64,000 nucleotides of DNA from Paraburkholderia acidisoli (GTDB lineage Bacteria > Pseudomonadota > Gammaproteobacteria > Burkholderiales > Burkholderiaceae), in NCBI RefSeq assembly GCF_009789675.1, contig NZ_CP046915.1, positions 868,001 to 932,000 of the forward strand, given 5' to 3'. Within the stretch, counting starts at the first letter, position 1. Every line of letters starts with the position of its first letter. The notes under the pieces were generated by a model, which was not told the DNA's origin, did no database searches, and saw only the letters and a program-made list of their open reading frames with translations. The position numbers were made by a program, and so were the translations under genes. Below, in pieces: positions 9,876 to 18,760 of this stretch.

Positions 9876-9978
9876 CCTACGCTGCCTGGCGCGTTCGAAC
9901 GGTTCATAATCCTGATTCCGCTTGGCGTATTCGATCGTTTCGTGATCGAATTCATGCCGATCCCCATCGAGGAAAATC

Positions 9979-10938
9979 ATGGACCGTTTGACCGCCATGG
10001 GCGTGTTCGTGGCCGCCGTGGACGAAGGCAGTCTCGCCGCCGCCGCGCGCCGCTTCGGCCTCTCGCCCGCCATGGCCGGCAAGTACGTGAGCGCCGTCGA
10101 AGCCGGGCTCGGCGCGCGGCTCCTGCAACGAAGCACGCGCCGGCTGAGCCTGACCGACGTGGGCCAGGTCTACTACGAACGCTGCCGCCACATTCTCGAA
10201 GCCTGCGACGAAGCGAACCGCGAGGCCAGCGAAGCGCAGGCGAGCGCGCGCGGTGTTCTGCGTGTGGCGGCGCCCGTGACCTTCGGCGCGATGCATCTGG
10301 GCGAGGTGATCGCGCAATACATGGCGGCGTGCCCCGAGGTCAATGTCGAGGTCGCGCTGAGCGACCGTTATGTCGACCTGCTCGAGACCGGCGTCGATCT
10401 CGCGGTGCGCGTCGGCCGCCTGCCCGACTCCACGTTGATCGCGCGGCGGCTCGCGCCGTGCCGCATGGTCGTGTGCGCGTCGCCGGGTTATATCGAGCGC
10501 CACGGCTTGCCGCGCAAGCTCGACGATCTGCGCCGCGCGCCCCGCCTCACGTTCAGCGAGGCGGTGTCGTCCGGCGACTGGACGCTCACCGACGCGAACC
10601 AGCGCGTGCACGTGATCGACGGTCCGTGCCGGCTCGCCGCGAACAACACGCAGATGCTGCTGGCGGCCGCGCTCGCCGGCGCGGGCATCGTGTACGGGCC
10701 GACCTTCGTGTTCGGCGAGGCCATTGCGCGCGGCGAACTGGTCGAACTGCTGCCGGGTTACCGCGCGACCGACCTGACGATCCAGGCGGTCTACCCGAGC
10801 GCGCGCCACCTGCCGCTCAAGGTGCGGCAATTCCTCGACTTTCTCGCCGCGGCGTTCGGCGACGACCCGCCATGGGACCGTGCCATGCCGGTGGCCGCAG
10901 CGCGCTCGCCGCGGCCGAAGGCGCGCAAGCGCGCGTGA
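9979..10938 (+). CDS. LysR-family transcriptional regulator
   Basis: 319 residues beginning MDRLTAMGVFVAAVDEGS, preceded by an AGGAAA ribosome-binding site. The helix-turn-helix reads ARRFGLSPAMAGKYVSAVE. The effector domain carries GVLRVAAPVTFGAMHLGEV and ends in a basic tail (RPKARKRA). It lies about 100 bases after the MFS gene on the same strand and convergent with the hydrolase at 10987. Its target is not obvious: it might control the MFS gene or a distant locus. Confidence 0.92.
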   Translation: MDRLTAMGVFVAAVDEGSLAAAARRFGLSPAMAGKYVSAVEAGLGARLLQRSTRRLSLTDVGQVYYERCRHILEACDEANREASEAQASARGVLRVAAPVTFGAMHLGEVIAQYMAACPEVNVEVALSDRYVDLLETGVDLAVRVGRLPDSTLIARRLAPCRMVVCASPGYIERHGLPRKLDDLRRAPRLTFSEAVSSGDWTLTDANQRVHVIDGPCRLAANNTQMLLAAALAGAGIVYGPTFVFGEAIARGELVELLPGYRATDLTIQAVYPSARHLPLKVRQFLDFLAAAFGDDPPWDRAMPVAAARSPRPKARKRA

Positions 10939-10986
10939 CGGCGCGCGATCGTTCCTGATCGTGCCTGAAGGCGCGTTGGCGTCGCC

Positions 10987-12138
10987 TTACTGCACGCCGG
11001 GCGGGTTCGAGATGCGCAGCGTCCAGATGCCGGCGGCGTCGCGCGTCATCACTTGCGTGGCGGTGCCGCGTTGCGTGAGCGGCTGGCCGTCCGGCGCTGT
11101 GGCCGTCGTGGTCCAGTCGAGCAGCACGAGCGCGAGATCGTCGCTCACGAGCGTGAGGCGCACGTCGTTGCGAATTTGCGGCTTCGTCTCCAGCAGCCGC
11201 GCAAACGCCGCACGCAGCGCCTCGCGGCCGTGCGCCACGGTCGTGCCGTCGGCCATGCGCATGGTCGCGTGCTCGCTGAACACGCCGATCAACCGGTCGA
11301 GGTCGCCCGCATTGAACGCGGCGTCGAATGCCACGGGCACCTGCTCCGGCGAGCGCGGCGCGTCGAGTCCGGCCACGAAGGCGCGCACGGCGGCGGCCAC
11401 CTCGGCGGGCGCTTCCAGCGGCGACAAATGCCCCGTGCCCGGCAACACCTGCAGGCGCGCGCCGGCAATGCGCGGCAGCAGTTCGCGTTGCAACGTGTCC
11501 AGCCGGTCGACCTGATCCGCTTCGCCCGCGACCACGAGCACCGGCACGCGAATCGATGCCACCTCGCGCGTGATGTCTTCGAGCATCGCCGCCATGGGCC
11601 ACGCGGCTTTGGCAGGCGCCGCGCCGCACAGGCTGTCGGCGATCACCTGTTCGCGTTGCGCGGGCGTGAGCGGCCGCGCGGTGAGCACGTGGTCGAGCAC
11701 GGCTTCGACCGAGGCGCGCGTGGCATAGGCCGCTGCCATCGCCTCGCGCTGCTCCAGGGGAAACGCCATGGGCGAGGGCGGCGAGGGCGCGACGAGCACC
11801 ACGCCCGCGAGTCCGGCGGGCTGGCGCGCGGCCAGCAACTGCGCGACCTTGCCGCCCATCGAATGCCCGACGATCACGTAACGCGTGAGCTTCAGCGCCT
11901 CGATCACGTCCTGCGCGTCGTCGGCGAGATCGGCGATCGCATAGCCCTGCGCGGGCGCCTCCGATTCGCCCCAGCCGCGCTGATCGAGCGCGACGGTGCG
12001 GCAGGTGTCCGAAAGCGCGCCCGTCACCGCGTCCCACGTGCGTGACGAGCCGCCCCAGTAGTGCAGAAACACGAGCGCCAGCTCGCCTTCGCCTTGCACA
12101 CGCACGTGAATACGGGTCTGCCGCGTTTGAATGTCCAT
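10987..12138 (-). CDS. Alpha/beta-hydrolase fused to a C-terminal SnoaL/NTF2-like domain
   Basis: 383 residues in two parts. Residues 1 to about 255 form an alpha/beta-hydrolase with the oxyanion region LVFLHYWGG, nucleophile elbow GHSMGGK (Ser), acid VVAGEADQVD and histidine LPGTGHLSPLEAP. Residues from about 265 (VAFDAAFNAGDLDRLIGVFS) to the end resemble a SnoaL-like/ketosteroid-isomerase-type fold: an FNAGD motif, then HATMRMADGTTVAHGREAL, ending ISNPPGVQ. The start at 12138 has GGGAG eight bases upstream; a longer open frame is ignored. The domains are usually separate proteins. The substrate is unknown. The neighbours are convergent LysR and divergent GFA genes. Confidence 0.85.
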   Translation of the reverse strand: MDIQTRQTRIHVRVQGEGELALVFLHYWGGSSRTWDAVTGALSDTCRTVALDQRGWGESEAPAQGYAIADLADDAQDVIEALKLTRYVIVGHSMGGKVAQLLAARQPAGLAGVVLVAPSPPSPMAFPLEQREAMAAAYATRASVEAVLDHVLTARPLTPAQREQVIADSLCGAAPAKAAWPMAAMLEDITREVASIRVPVLVVAGEADQVDRLDTLQRELLPRIAGARLQVLPGTGHLSPLEAPAEVAAAVRAFVAGLDAPRSPEQVPVAFDAAFNAGDLDRLIGVFSEHATMRMADGTTVAHGREALRAAFARLLETKPQIRNDVRLTLVSDDLALVLLDWTTTATAPDGQPLTQRGTATQVMTRDAAGIWTLRISNPPGVQ

Positions 12139-12406
12139 GTCGATGCTCCCTTCGATCGTGAAGCGGCGCGGCCTCATGCCGAGCCATGACGACATTGTCG
12201 ATTGCATCGTCGATGGTGATAATCCACTCATTGCGACATTCAGTCGATCATGTATCGATCGAATCCGTTTGCGCGCGAGCGAGCCGTATCGGCTGAAAAT
12301 TGCAAGGTGTTGTGTCCACCCGCGCGGCGGATACATTGCGATACAGAAGCCCGCGCGGCTTGCGCTATAAATCCGACACGACATTCACGAAAAGCGGAGA
12401 GGGCGA

Positions 12407-12778
12407 ATGAGCACGACGGTTTTTAAAGGCGCATGCCATTGCGGCGCGGTAAAGTTCGAGGTCGAGACGGCGCTCGAAAGCGCGGTGCGTTGCAATTGCA
12501 GCCTGTGCCGCCGCCGCGGCGCATTGATGAGTCCGATGTTCGACGCGAACCGCCTGACGATTCTCGAAGGCGAAGACGCACTCACGCTGTACCAGTTCAA
12601 TTCGCGCGTTGCAAAGCACTATTTCTGCAAGCACTGCGGAATTTATCCGTTTCACCAGACCCGGAAGGACCCCGCGCGCTGGCGCGTGAATCTCGGTTGC
12701 CTCGAAGGCGTCGATGTCTACGCGCTGCCCGCTGCGGTGGCCGACGGCGCGAGCCTCTCCGTGGTGGAGGACGCATGA
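12407..12778 (+). CDS. GFA/CENP-V-type zinc protein
   Basis: 123-residue member of the family named after the glutathione-dependent formaldehyde-activating enzyme. The zinc ligands are visible as CHCGAVKFEV near the N-terminus, CNCSLCRRRG about 24 residues later and YFCKHCGIYPFHQTR in the middle. A GGAG-type ribosome-binding site precedes the start. Most family members have no proven formaldehyde activity, so I name only the fold. Its stop overlaps the start of a 45-residue peptide gene (ATGA at 12775-12778), which in turn overlaps a response-regulator gene. Confidence 0.88.
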   Translation: MSTTVFKGACHCGAVKFEVETALESAVRCNCSLCRRRGALMSPMFDANRLTILEGEDALTLYQFNSRVAKHYFCKHCGIYPFHQTRKDPARWRVNLGCLEGVDVYALPAAVADGASLSVVEDA

Positions 12779-12912
12779 AGCGGCTCATCGCCATCGTGCT
12801 GTTCGCGGCAAGCGGTCTGGCGGCGGAGATCGTGCATCCGGTGTACTGTTCGTGCATCGCCGAACGCGGCGCGCGCGAGTCACGCAGAAGGCAAGGAGAC
12901 GACCCCCGATGA
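12775..12912 (+). CDS. 45-residue exported or membrane-anchored peptide (hypothetical)
   Basis: MKRLIAIVLFAASGLAAEIV is a short signal-peptide- or anchor-like N-terminus. A Cys pair (YCSCIAERG) and an Arg-rich tail ending GDDPR follow. I recognise no family. Support comes from position: its start overlaps the GFA stop as ATGA (12775-12778) and its stop overlaps the regulator start as ATGA (12909-12912). It may be a true peptide or a coupling leader that delivers ribosomes to the regulator gene. The C-terminal half includes the regulator's GGAG site, which constrains its sequence. Confidence 0.5.
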   Translation: MKRLIAIVLFAASGLAAEIVHPVYCSCIAERGARESRRRQGDDPR

Positions 12913-13652
12913 CGGAAAAGCTGGATCACGTGCTGGTCGTCGACGACGATCGCGGCATTCGCGAACTCGTCGGCGCCTACCTCGAGAAGAACGGCATGCG
13001 CGTGTCGCTCGCCGCGAACGGCCGCGAAATGCGCGCCGCGCTCGAAAACGGCGCCCCCGACCTGATCGTGCTCGATCTGATGATGCCCGGCGACGACGGC
13101 CTCGTGCTGTGCCGCGAGCTTCGCGCGAGCAAGCATCGCGCGGTGCCCGTGGTCATGCTCACGGCGCGCAATGAAGAGACCGACCGCATCGTCGGTCTGG
13201 AAATGGGCGCCGACGACTACCTGCCCAAGCCGTTCGCCGTGCGCGAACTGTTCGCGCGTATCCGCTCGGTGCTGCGCCGCACGCGCATGCTGCCGCCCGG
13301 CATGCAGGTGAGCGAAGTCGCGCAGCTACTGGCTTTCGGCGACTGGCGGCTCGACACCACGGCGCGCCATCTGCTCGACGCCGAAGGCACCATCGTCGCG
13401 TTGAGCGGCGCCGAATACCGGCTGCTGCGCGTGTTCCTCGACCATCCGCAACGCGTGCTCACGCGCGACCAGTTGCTGAGTCTCACGCAAGGCCGTCAAG
13501 CCGACGCGTTCGACCGTTCGATCGACCTGCTCGTGAGCCGGCTGCGTCAGCGCCTGCGCGACGAAGCGCGCGAGCCGCGCTACATCAAGACGCTGCGCAG
13601 CGAGGGCTACGTGTTTTCCTCCGCGGTGAATACGGTGGACGCGCCGCAATAG
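12909..13652 (+). CDS. OmpR/PhoB-family response regulator
   Basis: 247 residues. The receiver domain has acidic pocket VVDDDRG, phospho-acceptor Asp in LIVLDLMMPGDDG, switch Thr in VVMLTARNEE and Lys in DDYLPKPFAVRE. The winged-helix output domain begins near residue 150 and ends with DLLVSRLRQRLRD and YIKTLRSEGYVFS. There is no histidine kinase gene nearby, so the partner is encoded elsewhere. The start overlaps the preceding peptide gene as ATGA. Confidence 0.93.
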   Translation: MTEKLDHVLVVDDDRGIRELVGAYLEKNGMRVSLAANGREMRAALENGAPDLIVLDLMMPGDDGLVLCRELRASKHRAVPVVMLTARNEETDRIVGLEMGADDYLPKPFAVRELFARIRSVLRRTRMLPPGMQVSEVAQLLAFGDWRLDTTARHLLDAEGTIVALSGAEYRLLRVFLDHPQRVLTRDQLLSLTQGRQADAFDRSIDLLVSRLRQRLRDEAREPRYIKTLRSEGYVFSSAVNTVDAPQ

Positions 13653-13658
13653 CGCGGC

Positions 13659-14582
13659 TCACGTGTGATTCGCGCCGTGCTCGCCGAAGAAGTCGATGAG
13701 TTGCGCGGCCACCGCCTCGGGCTGTTCCTCGGGCAGAAAGTGGCCGCACTGCGCGAGCGTCGCGCCGCGCACGTCGTCGGCAAACGCGCGCAGCGGTTCC
13801 GCCATGCTGGGAATCGACCCCTGGTCCGCGCTCAATGCCAGCACGGGCATGCGCAGTTTCCCCTGTGCCACGAGTTCGCGATTCTGCCGCGCCGAAAGCG
13901 CCGCCGCGCGGTAGTAGGCGAGTCCGGCGCGCAGGCCGCCGTCACGCAGGAAGACGCGCAAATATTCGTCGATGTCGGCCTCGCTGAACGTCTGCGGATT
14001 CGCGGTCTTGCGGCGCAAAAACCAGTCGAGATACGCGCGCTCCTTTCCTTCGATCAACAGTTCCGGCAGATCGGCGATCGCATGAAACGCGAAATGCCAG
14101 GTGCGCCATGCGCGCTCGGGCGCGACGGGCAGCGCCTCGGGCAGCGTCACGCCGGGAATGCCCGCGTCGAGCAGCGCGAGCCGCTGCACCGTGCCGCCGA
14201 AGCTGGCCGCATAGGTAAACGCCACCCACGCGCCCACGTCGTGCGCGGCCAGATGATGACGGCGCACGCCGAGCGCGTCGAGCAAGGCGCGCAAGCTGGC
14301 GGCGAGCGATTGCGTGTCGTAGCCGTCGAGCGGCCGGTCCGAGTCGCCCTGGCCCGGCAGATCGGGCACGATCACGCGGTAGCGCGCGGCCAGCAACGGC
14401 ATGACCTTGCGCCACGCATGGCCGCTTTGTGGGTAACCGGCGAGCAGCACGACCGTCTCGCCCGACGCGTTGCCGCCCGTGACGTAATGCAGCCGCGTGC
14501 CGTGCACGGTCTGAAAACGATGATCGAAACCGGCGAGTTGCGTATCGGCAAACGAAGCGGGCGGACAGGCGATGAGCGTCAT
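13659..14582 (-). CDS. Alpha/beta-hydrolase with Asp nucleophile (epoxide hydrolase/dehalogenase-like)
   Basis: 307 residues. The N-terminal oxyanion motif is VVLLAGYPQSGHAWRKVMP. The nucleophile elbow AAHDVGAWVA places Asp, not Ser, at the catalytic position, as in epoxide hydrolases and haloalkane or haloacetate dehalogenases. The general-base His is in LAQCGHFLPEEQPEAVA near the C-terminus. A GGGG ribosome-binding site precedes the ATG at 14582. Directly upstream, 14601-14616 carries the same operator core that overlaps the TetR gene's own promoter region, so the hydrolase is very likely the TetR target. The exact substrate cannot be deduced. Confidence 0.88.
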   Translation of the reverse strand: MTLIACPPASFADTQLAGFDHRFQTVHGTRLHYVTGGNASGETVVLLAGYPQSGHAWRKVMPLLAARYRVIVPDLPGQGDSDRPLDGYDTQSLAASLRALLDALGVRRHHLAAHDVGAWVAFTYAASFGGTVQRLALLDAGIPGVTLPEALPVAPERAWRTWHFAFHAIADLPELLIEGKERAYLDWFLRRKTANPQTFSEADIDEYLRVFLRDGGLRAGLAYYRAAALSARQNRELVAQGKLRMPVLALSADQGSIPSMAEPLRAFADDVRGATLAQCGHFLPEEQPEAVAAQLIDFFGEHGANHT

Positions 14583-14600
14583 GAAGAATCCCCTTTAATT

Positions 14601-14616
14601 GGAAATGATCGTTTCC
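14601..14616. promoter_or_regulatory. Putative TetR operator upstream of the Asp-nucleophile hydrolase
   Basis: GGAAATG-AT-CGTTTCC: two 7-base half-sites with a 2-base spacer, one mismatch between arms, 19 bases before the hydrolase start. The same core, GGAAATG-NN-CRTTTCC, recurs as a perfect palindrome at 15292-15307 in front of the TetR gene. Confidence 0.75.
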
Positions 14617-14658
14617 AAAATGAGCAAAAAATGTCGCGCAAGCTGCGCGAACGCGAAA

Positions 14659-15279
14659 TCAACCGAGAAGACGCATGGCTTCGTCCGCGGCGGCGAGCAT
14701 GTCGCGCTGCGTGCGTCCCGCCTTGCCGATCAACCGGAAGCCCTGCAGCAAGGCCATCAGGCAGCGCGCCATGGCCGCCGCGTTCACGCCGGCCGCCACC
14801 GAGCCGTCTTTCTGGCCTTCGTCGAGTAGCTGGCGCAGCAACGTTTCCGTGCGGCGCATGGCGGCTTCCACGCGCGCGCTCATCTCGTCGTCGAGCGTGG
14901 CGAGCGCCGTGGCGCTGGATACCACGAGGCAGCCGCGCCGGCCTTCGCTGCCGTGCGAAAGCTCCGCGTACGAGCGCAAAATCACGTGGATCTTCGCGCG
15001 CGCATTGGGTTGCGCGTCGATCAGGCGGCGCAGTTGCACGTGGCGCGCGTTCACGTAATGGTCGAAGGCCGCGAGAAAAATGCCGCGCTTGTCGCCGAAC
15101 GCCTTGTACAGGCTGCCGGCCGTGAGGCCCGTGGCTTCGCTGAGATCGCCGAGGGACGTCGCGTGATAGCCGCGCTCGCGAAATACGCGCACGGCGCCCT
15201 CGACGACCGTACGCATGTCGAATTCGCGCGGGCGACCCGGGCTACGCGCCTGAACGTGGGGAGTGGATTCCGTTGCCAT
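14659..15279 (-). CDS. TetR-family repressor of the adjacent hydrolase
   Basis: 206 residues from the ATG at 15279 (MATESTPHVQARSPGRPRE). The N-terminal HTH reads LGDLSEATGLTAGSLYKAFG, with the YKAFGDKRGIF pattern of TetR proteins. The ligand domain includes GRRGCLVVSSATALATLDDE. Its promoter region carries a perfect palindrome at 15290-15309, and the hydrolase downstream on the same strand has the same core at 14601-14616. The likely circuit is autorepression plus control of the hydrolase, relieved by the hydrolase substrate. Confidence 0.9.
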   Translation of the reverse strand: MATESTPHVQARSPGRPREFDMRTVVEGAVRVFRERGYHATSLGDLSEATGLTAGSLYKAFGDKRGIFLAAFDHYVNARHVQLRRLIDAQPNARAKIHVILRSYAELSHGSEGRRGCLVVSSATALATLDDEMSARVEAAMRRTETLLRQLLDEGQKDGSVAAGVNAAAMARCLMALLQGFRLIGKAGRTQRDMLAAADEAMRLLG

Positions 15280-15289
15280 TCGCCGATTA

Positions 15290-15309
15290 TAGGAAATGTT
15301 CATTTCCTA
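15290..15309. promoter_or_regulatory. Putative autoregulatory TetR operator
   Basis: TAGGAAATG-TT-CATTTCCTA is a perfect 9-bp inverted repeat with a 2-base spacer, centred about 20 bases before the TetR start. It matches the operator core at 14601-14616. Confidence 0.8.
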
Positions 15310-15346
15310 ATCAATAGCCTGTGCGAAAACCCGGAAATCGACGGAG

Positions 15347-17395
15347 TCAATCGGGGCTTTCGGCCCGGCTCTTATGCTGTGCCGCGAGCTTTTCCTGATG
15401 ATTCGGCGGCACCGGATCGTAGTGGCTCAACTGGATGCTGTAATTGCCGTGGCCGCCCGCGAGCGAATTGAGCCGCGACTGATAGTCGTTGAGTTCGGCG
15501 AGCGGCACCTTGCCCGCGATCACCATGGCGTGGCCGCCCAGCGTGCGCGTGCCGTGCACCTGGCCGCGCCGCGAGGAGAGGTCGCCGATGATGTCGCCCA
15601 TGGCCGCTTCGGGCGTCATCACCTCGATGTCGACGATCGGTTCGAGCACGATGGGCTGCGCCTTGAGCACGGCGTCGATGAACGCCTTGCGTCCCGCCGT
15701 GACGAACGCGACTTCCTTCGAATCCACGGGATGACTCTTGCCGTCGAACACGGTCACGCGCAGGTCCTGCATGGGAAAACCCGCGAGCGGCCCGTTGCCC
15801 ATCGCCTGCAGGACGCCTTTTTCGACCGCCGGCATGAACTGCGAGGGTATCGCGCCGCCTTTCACCGCGTCGACGAATTCGAAGCCCGCGCCGCGCGCGA
15901 GCGGCTCCACGCGCAACATGACTTCGCCGAACTGCCCGGCGCCGCCCGTTTGCTTTTTGTGGCGGCAATGGCCCTCCGCCTTGCCGCCAATGGTCTCGCG
16001 CCACGCGATCGTGGGCGGCCGCGTGACGACCTCGAGCTTGTACTGGTCCGTGAGCCGCTCCAGCATATAGCGCAGATGCAGTTCGCCGAGACCGCGCACC
16101 ACGGTTTCGTTGGTGCCCGCGGGATGCTCGATATGCAAACACGGGTCTTCGGCCGCGAGTTTTTGCAGCACTTCCCACAAGCGCTGTTCGTTGCCGGGCC
16201 GCGCGGGCTCGATGGCGAGACCGTAGATCGGATTCGGAAAATCGGGCGGCGTGAGATGGATGTTGCCGTCTTCGGGTGCGTCGTGCAGCACGTCGTCGAA
16301 ACCGATCTCGTCGGCCTTCGAGACCGCGCAGATGTCGCCGGGACCCGCGCGCAGAATTTCCGTGTGATCCTTGCCTTGCAGCATCATCAAATGCGCGACC
16401 TTGAACGGCTGCCGCGCATTGCCGATATACAACTGACTGTCGCGCGCGACCGTGCCTTGATGCACGCGAAACACGGCCATCTTGCCGATATACGGGTCCA
16501 TCACGATCTTGAACACATGCGCGAGCACATGCTGCTTCGCATCCGGTCGCGCATGCACGGGCTCGACCTTGCTCTCCGTTTGCCGATAAAACAGCGGGGG
16601 ATTGCCTTCGGTCACGTTGGGTAGCAGCTTCACGAACACGTCGAGCAACTGCGCGATACCCGCACCCGTGGCCGCCGAGGTGAAGCACACGGGCACGAGA
16701 TGACCTTCGCGCAACGCGCGCTCGAACGGTTCGTGCAGTTGCTCGGGGCGGATGGCTTCGCCCTGTTCGAGATACAGCTCCATCAGTTCGGGATCGAGTT
16801 CGATCACCTGATCGATGAGCGCGTTGTGCGCCGCTTCCACCGAATAAAAATCGGCCTCGCCGGCCGGATTGAAGAAACAGTCGACCACGTCGCGGCCACC
16901 GTGCGCGGGTAGATTGATCGGCAAACAGGTCTTGCCGAAGGTCTCCTGGATCTGTTCGAGCAGCGCGGGCAGGTCGACCTTTTCGCCGTCTATGCCGTTG
17001 ACGATCACGATGCGGCAGAGCTGGCGATCCTGCGCATAAGTCATCATGCGGCTCGTGGTCATCTCGATGCCCGTGCGCGCATTGATGACGATCGCCGCCG
17101 TTTCCACCGCCGGCAGCGCGCTAATCGACAGCCCGGCGAAGTCGGGGTAACCGGGCGTATCGAGCAGATAAATGCGCGTGTCCCGATGATGAAAATGGGC
17201 GATGGCGGAGCTGAGCGAATGATGATATTTGCGTTCGAGCGGATCGAAGTCGCACAACGCGGTGCCGCGACTCACGCTGCCCGCCGAATGCAGCGCGCCG
17301 CCCTCGTGCAGCAGCGCTTCGGCGAGCGAGGTCTTGCCGCAACCGGCATGGCCGACGAGTGCGATCGTGCGGATGGCTTCGGGAGAGTAGTCCAT
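15347..17395 (-). CDS. Elongation factor G-like GTPase (EF-G paralogue)
   Basis: 682 residues with the five-domain EF-G layout. P-loop GHAGCGKTS is at about residues 14-22, G2 region RGTALCDFDPLERKYHHS, G3 DTPGYPDF and G5 TSAATG. The G4 motif, normally NKxD, reads NGID, so the Lys is replaced by Gly. Domain II follows from about 300, and domain IV/V signatures are present (GGAGQFGEVMLRVEP; LSSRRGQVHGT). The real EF-G is normally encoded in the str operon; stand-alone paralogues of this type occur in many Burkholderia, and their role is not settled. No other translation genes are nearby. Confidence 0.88.
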   Translation of the reverse strand: MDYSPEAIRTIALVGHAGCGKTSLAEALLHEGGALHSAGSVSRGTALCDFDPLERKYHHSLSSAIAHFHHRDTRIYLLDTPGYPDFAGLSISALPAVETAAIVINARTGIEMTTSRMMTYAQDRQLCRIVIVNGIDGEKVDLPALLEQIQETFGKTCLPINLPAHGGRDVVDCFFNPAGEADFYSVEAAHNALIDQVIELDPELMELYLEQGEAIRPEQLHEPFERALREGHLVPVCFTSAATGAGIAQLLDVFVKLLPNVTEGNPPLFYRQTESKVEPVHARPDAKQHVLAHVFKIVMDPYIGKMAVFRVHQGTVARDSQLYIGNARQPFKVAHLMMLQGKDHTEILRAGPGDICAVSKADEIGFDDVLHDAPEDGNIHLTPPDFPNPIYGLAIEPARPGNEQRLWEVLQKLAAEDPCLHIEHPAGTNETVVRGLGELHLRYMLERLTDQYKLEVVTRPPTIAWRETIGGKAEGHCRHKKQTGGAGQFGEVMLRVEPLARGAGFEFVDAVKGGAIPSQFMPAVEKGVLQAMGNGPLAGFPMQDLRVTVFDGKSHPVDSKEVAFVTAGRKAFIDAVLKAQPIVLEPIVDIEVMTPEAAMGDIIGDLSSRRGQVHGTRTLGGHAMVIAGKVPLAELNDYQSRLNSLAGGHGNYSIQLSHYDPVPPNHQEKLAAQHKSRAESPD

Positions 17396-17688
17396 GGCCG
17401 CCGTCGTCCAGTAGGGAGATTCGGGGAATTATTGGCGAAAATCGGCCGCTCTGCCAAATGGGCGCCCGCATGCGCGTTTTACGCTGCATTGCAATGTTCA
17501 GGAACCCTGATCGTCACTGGCGTTGCTGCAACGCGGGATATTTCGAAGGGACGGATCGATTCGTCAGGCGAACGGCGCGCCGCGCGCGGCACCCGCAAGA
17601 AACGGCGATCTTTAAAGTGTGGGCGCTTTCCGTCGAATGCGCGGATGCCTCCGCGAAGGGGGGCGCGCAGCCTGGCGCTTGCCGCGCC

Positions 17689-18609
17689 TCATTCGTCCAC
17701 GCGCTGGGCTGCCGCACGTGCAATCTCACGCGGCGTGACACCGAGCGTGCGCTTCATCCACGCCGCCATGTGGCTCGCGTGCGCGAAGCCGCAATCGAGC
17801 GCGATGCGGCTCGCGGGAAGGCGCCCTTGCAGCAGCAGCGTCTGCGCGCGCTCGACCCGCTTTTCAACAACATAGCGGTGCACGGGCATCGCGAAGCTCG
17901 CGCGAAACAGCGCCTTGAAATGCGGCACGCTGAGGCCTGCCACCTGCGCGAGTTCGGCAAGCGTGAGACTCGCGTCGAGGTGGGCGTCGATATAGTCGAT
18001 CACCCGCAGCGCGAGATGACGTGGGAGCGCAGGCGGCGATGCTTTGGTATCCGAATTATCTGCGCCTTCGGCGAGACGCACGATCATCGCCACGCAAAGG
18101 CTTTCGGCGTAGAGCGTGTCGGAGGCCTGCGGGGCTTCCAGTTCCGCGCGCAACGCCCACGCGAGATGCTGAAAGCGCGGGTCGCGCCACTGGAAGCGCG
18201 GCCGGATCTGCGCGCTCGTGCCGCGCCGTTCGAGCGCCGCGAGCGTGGGTTGCGCGAATTCCGCGCTGAACGCGATGCGCAGAATTGTGCAATCGGCGTC
18301 GTCGGACCACACGCCGTCGTAGCCGGCGGGAATCACGTCGGCGTCGCCCTGGCTCTGGAGGCGCGACATGCGGCGGCCGTCGCACTGGCAATGCGCGGCG
18401 ACCGGAGGGCCGACATGCACGCCGACGCGATGCGCATTCATGGCCGGCACGCGATGCGCGCCCGCGCCAATGCCAACGAGTTCCGCGCCGAAGCCCGACC
18501 AGCCGAGCGCGTCGCTCGAACGCAGGCGCTCGCTCGCGCCGGCGGCCAGGTTCGCGATGGGTTCCTTCGCGTTCACGGTTCGTACCTCGATCAAAGCGGT
18601 TTTGCGCAT
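17689..18609 (-). CDS. AraC-family transcriptional regulator
   Basis: 306 residues from the ATG at 18609 (MRKTALIEVRTVNAKEP). The C-terminal AraC domain has two helix-turn-helix units: SLTLAELAQVAGLSVPHFKA and LPASRIALDCGFAHASHMAA, followed by FKRTLGV-like KRTLGVTPREIARAA. The N-terminal 190 residues form an effector region without a clear motif. It is divergent from the NmrA-like gene at 18761 and probably controls it. The start is uncertain because the frame is open upstream; an in-frame GTG near 18576 is an alternative. Confidence 0.85.
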   Translation of the reverse strand: MRKTALIEVRTVNAKEPIANLAAGASERLRSSDALGWSGFGAELVGIGAGAHRVPAMNAHRVGVHVGPPVAAHCQCDGRRMSRLQSQGDADVIPAGYDGVWSDDADCTILRIAFSAEFAQPTLAALERRGTSAQIRPRFQWRDPRFQHLAWALRAELEAPQASDTLYAESLCVAMIVRLAEGADNSDTKASPPALPRHLALRVIDYIDAHLDASLTLAELAQVAGLSVPHFKALFRASFAMPVHRYVVEKRVERAQTLLLQGRLPASRIALDCGFAHASHMAAWMKRTLGVTPREIARAAAQRVDE

Positions 18610-18760
18610 TATGCATGGATGCGCCGCCGCGCGCGCCGCGTGGCGTTCGTGCGCGCACGCGATCATCCGAATCTGCCTGGCGCCAGCCGTTTCTGCGCGT
18701 AAGCCGGGCGCCGCCGCGCTACGCTGGATCGACCTTAAACCAGTCGACAGGAGTCGAGCC

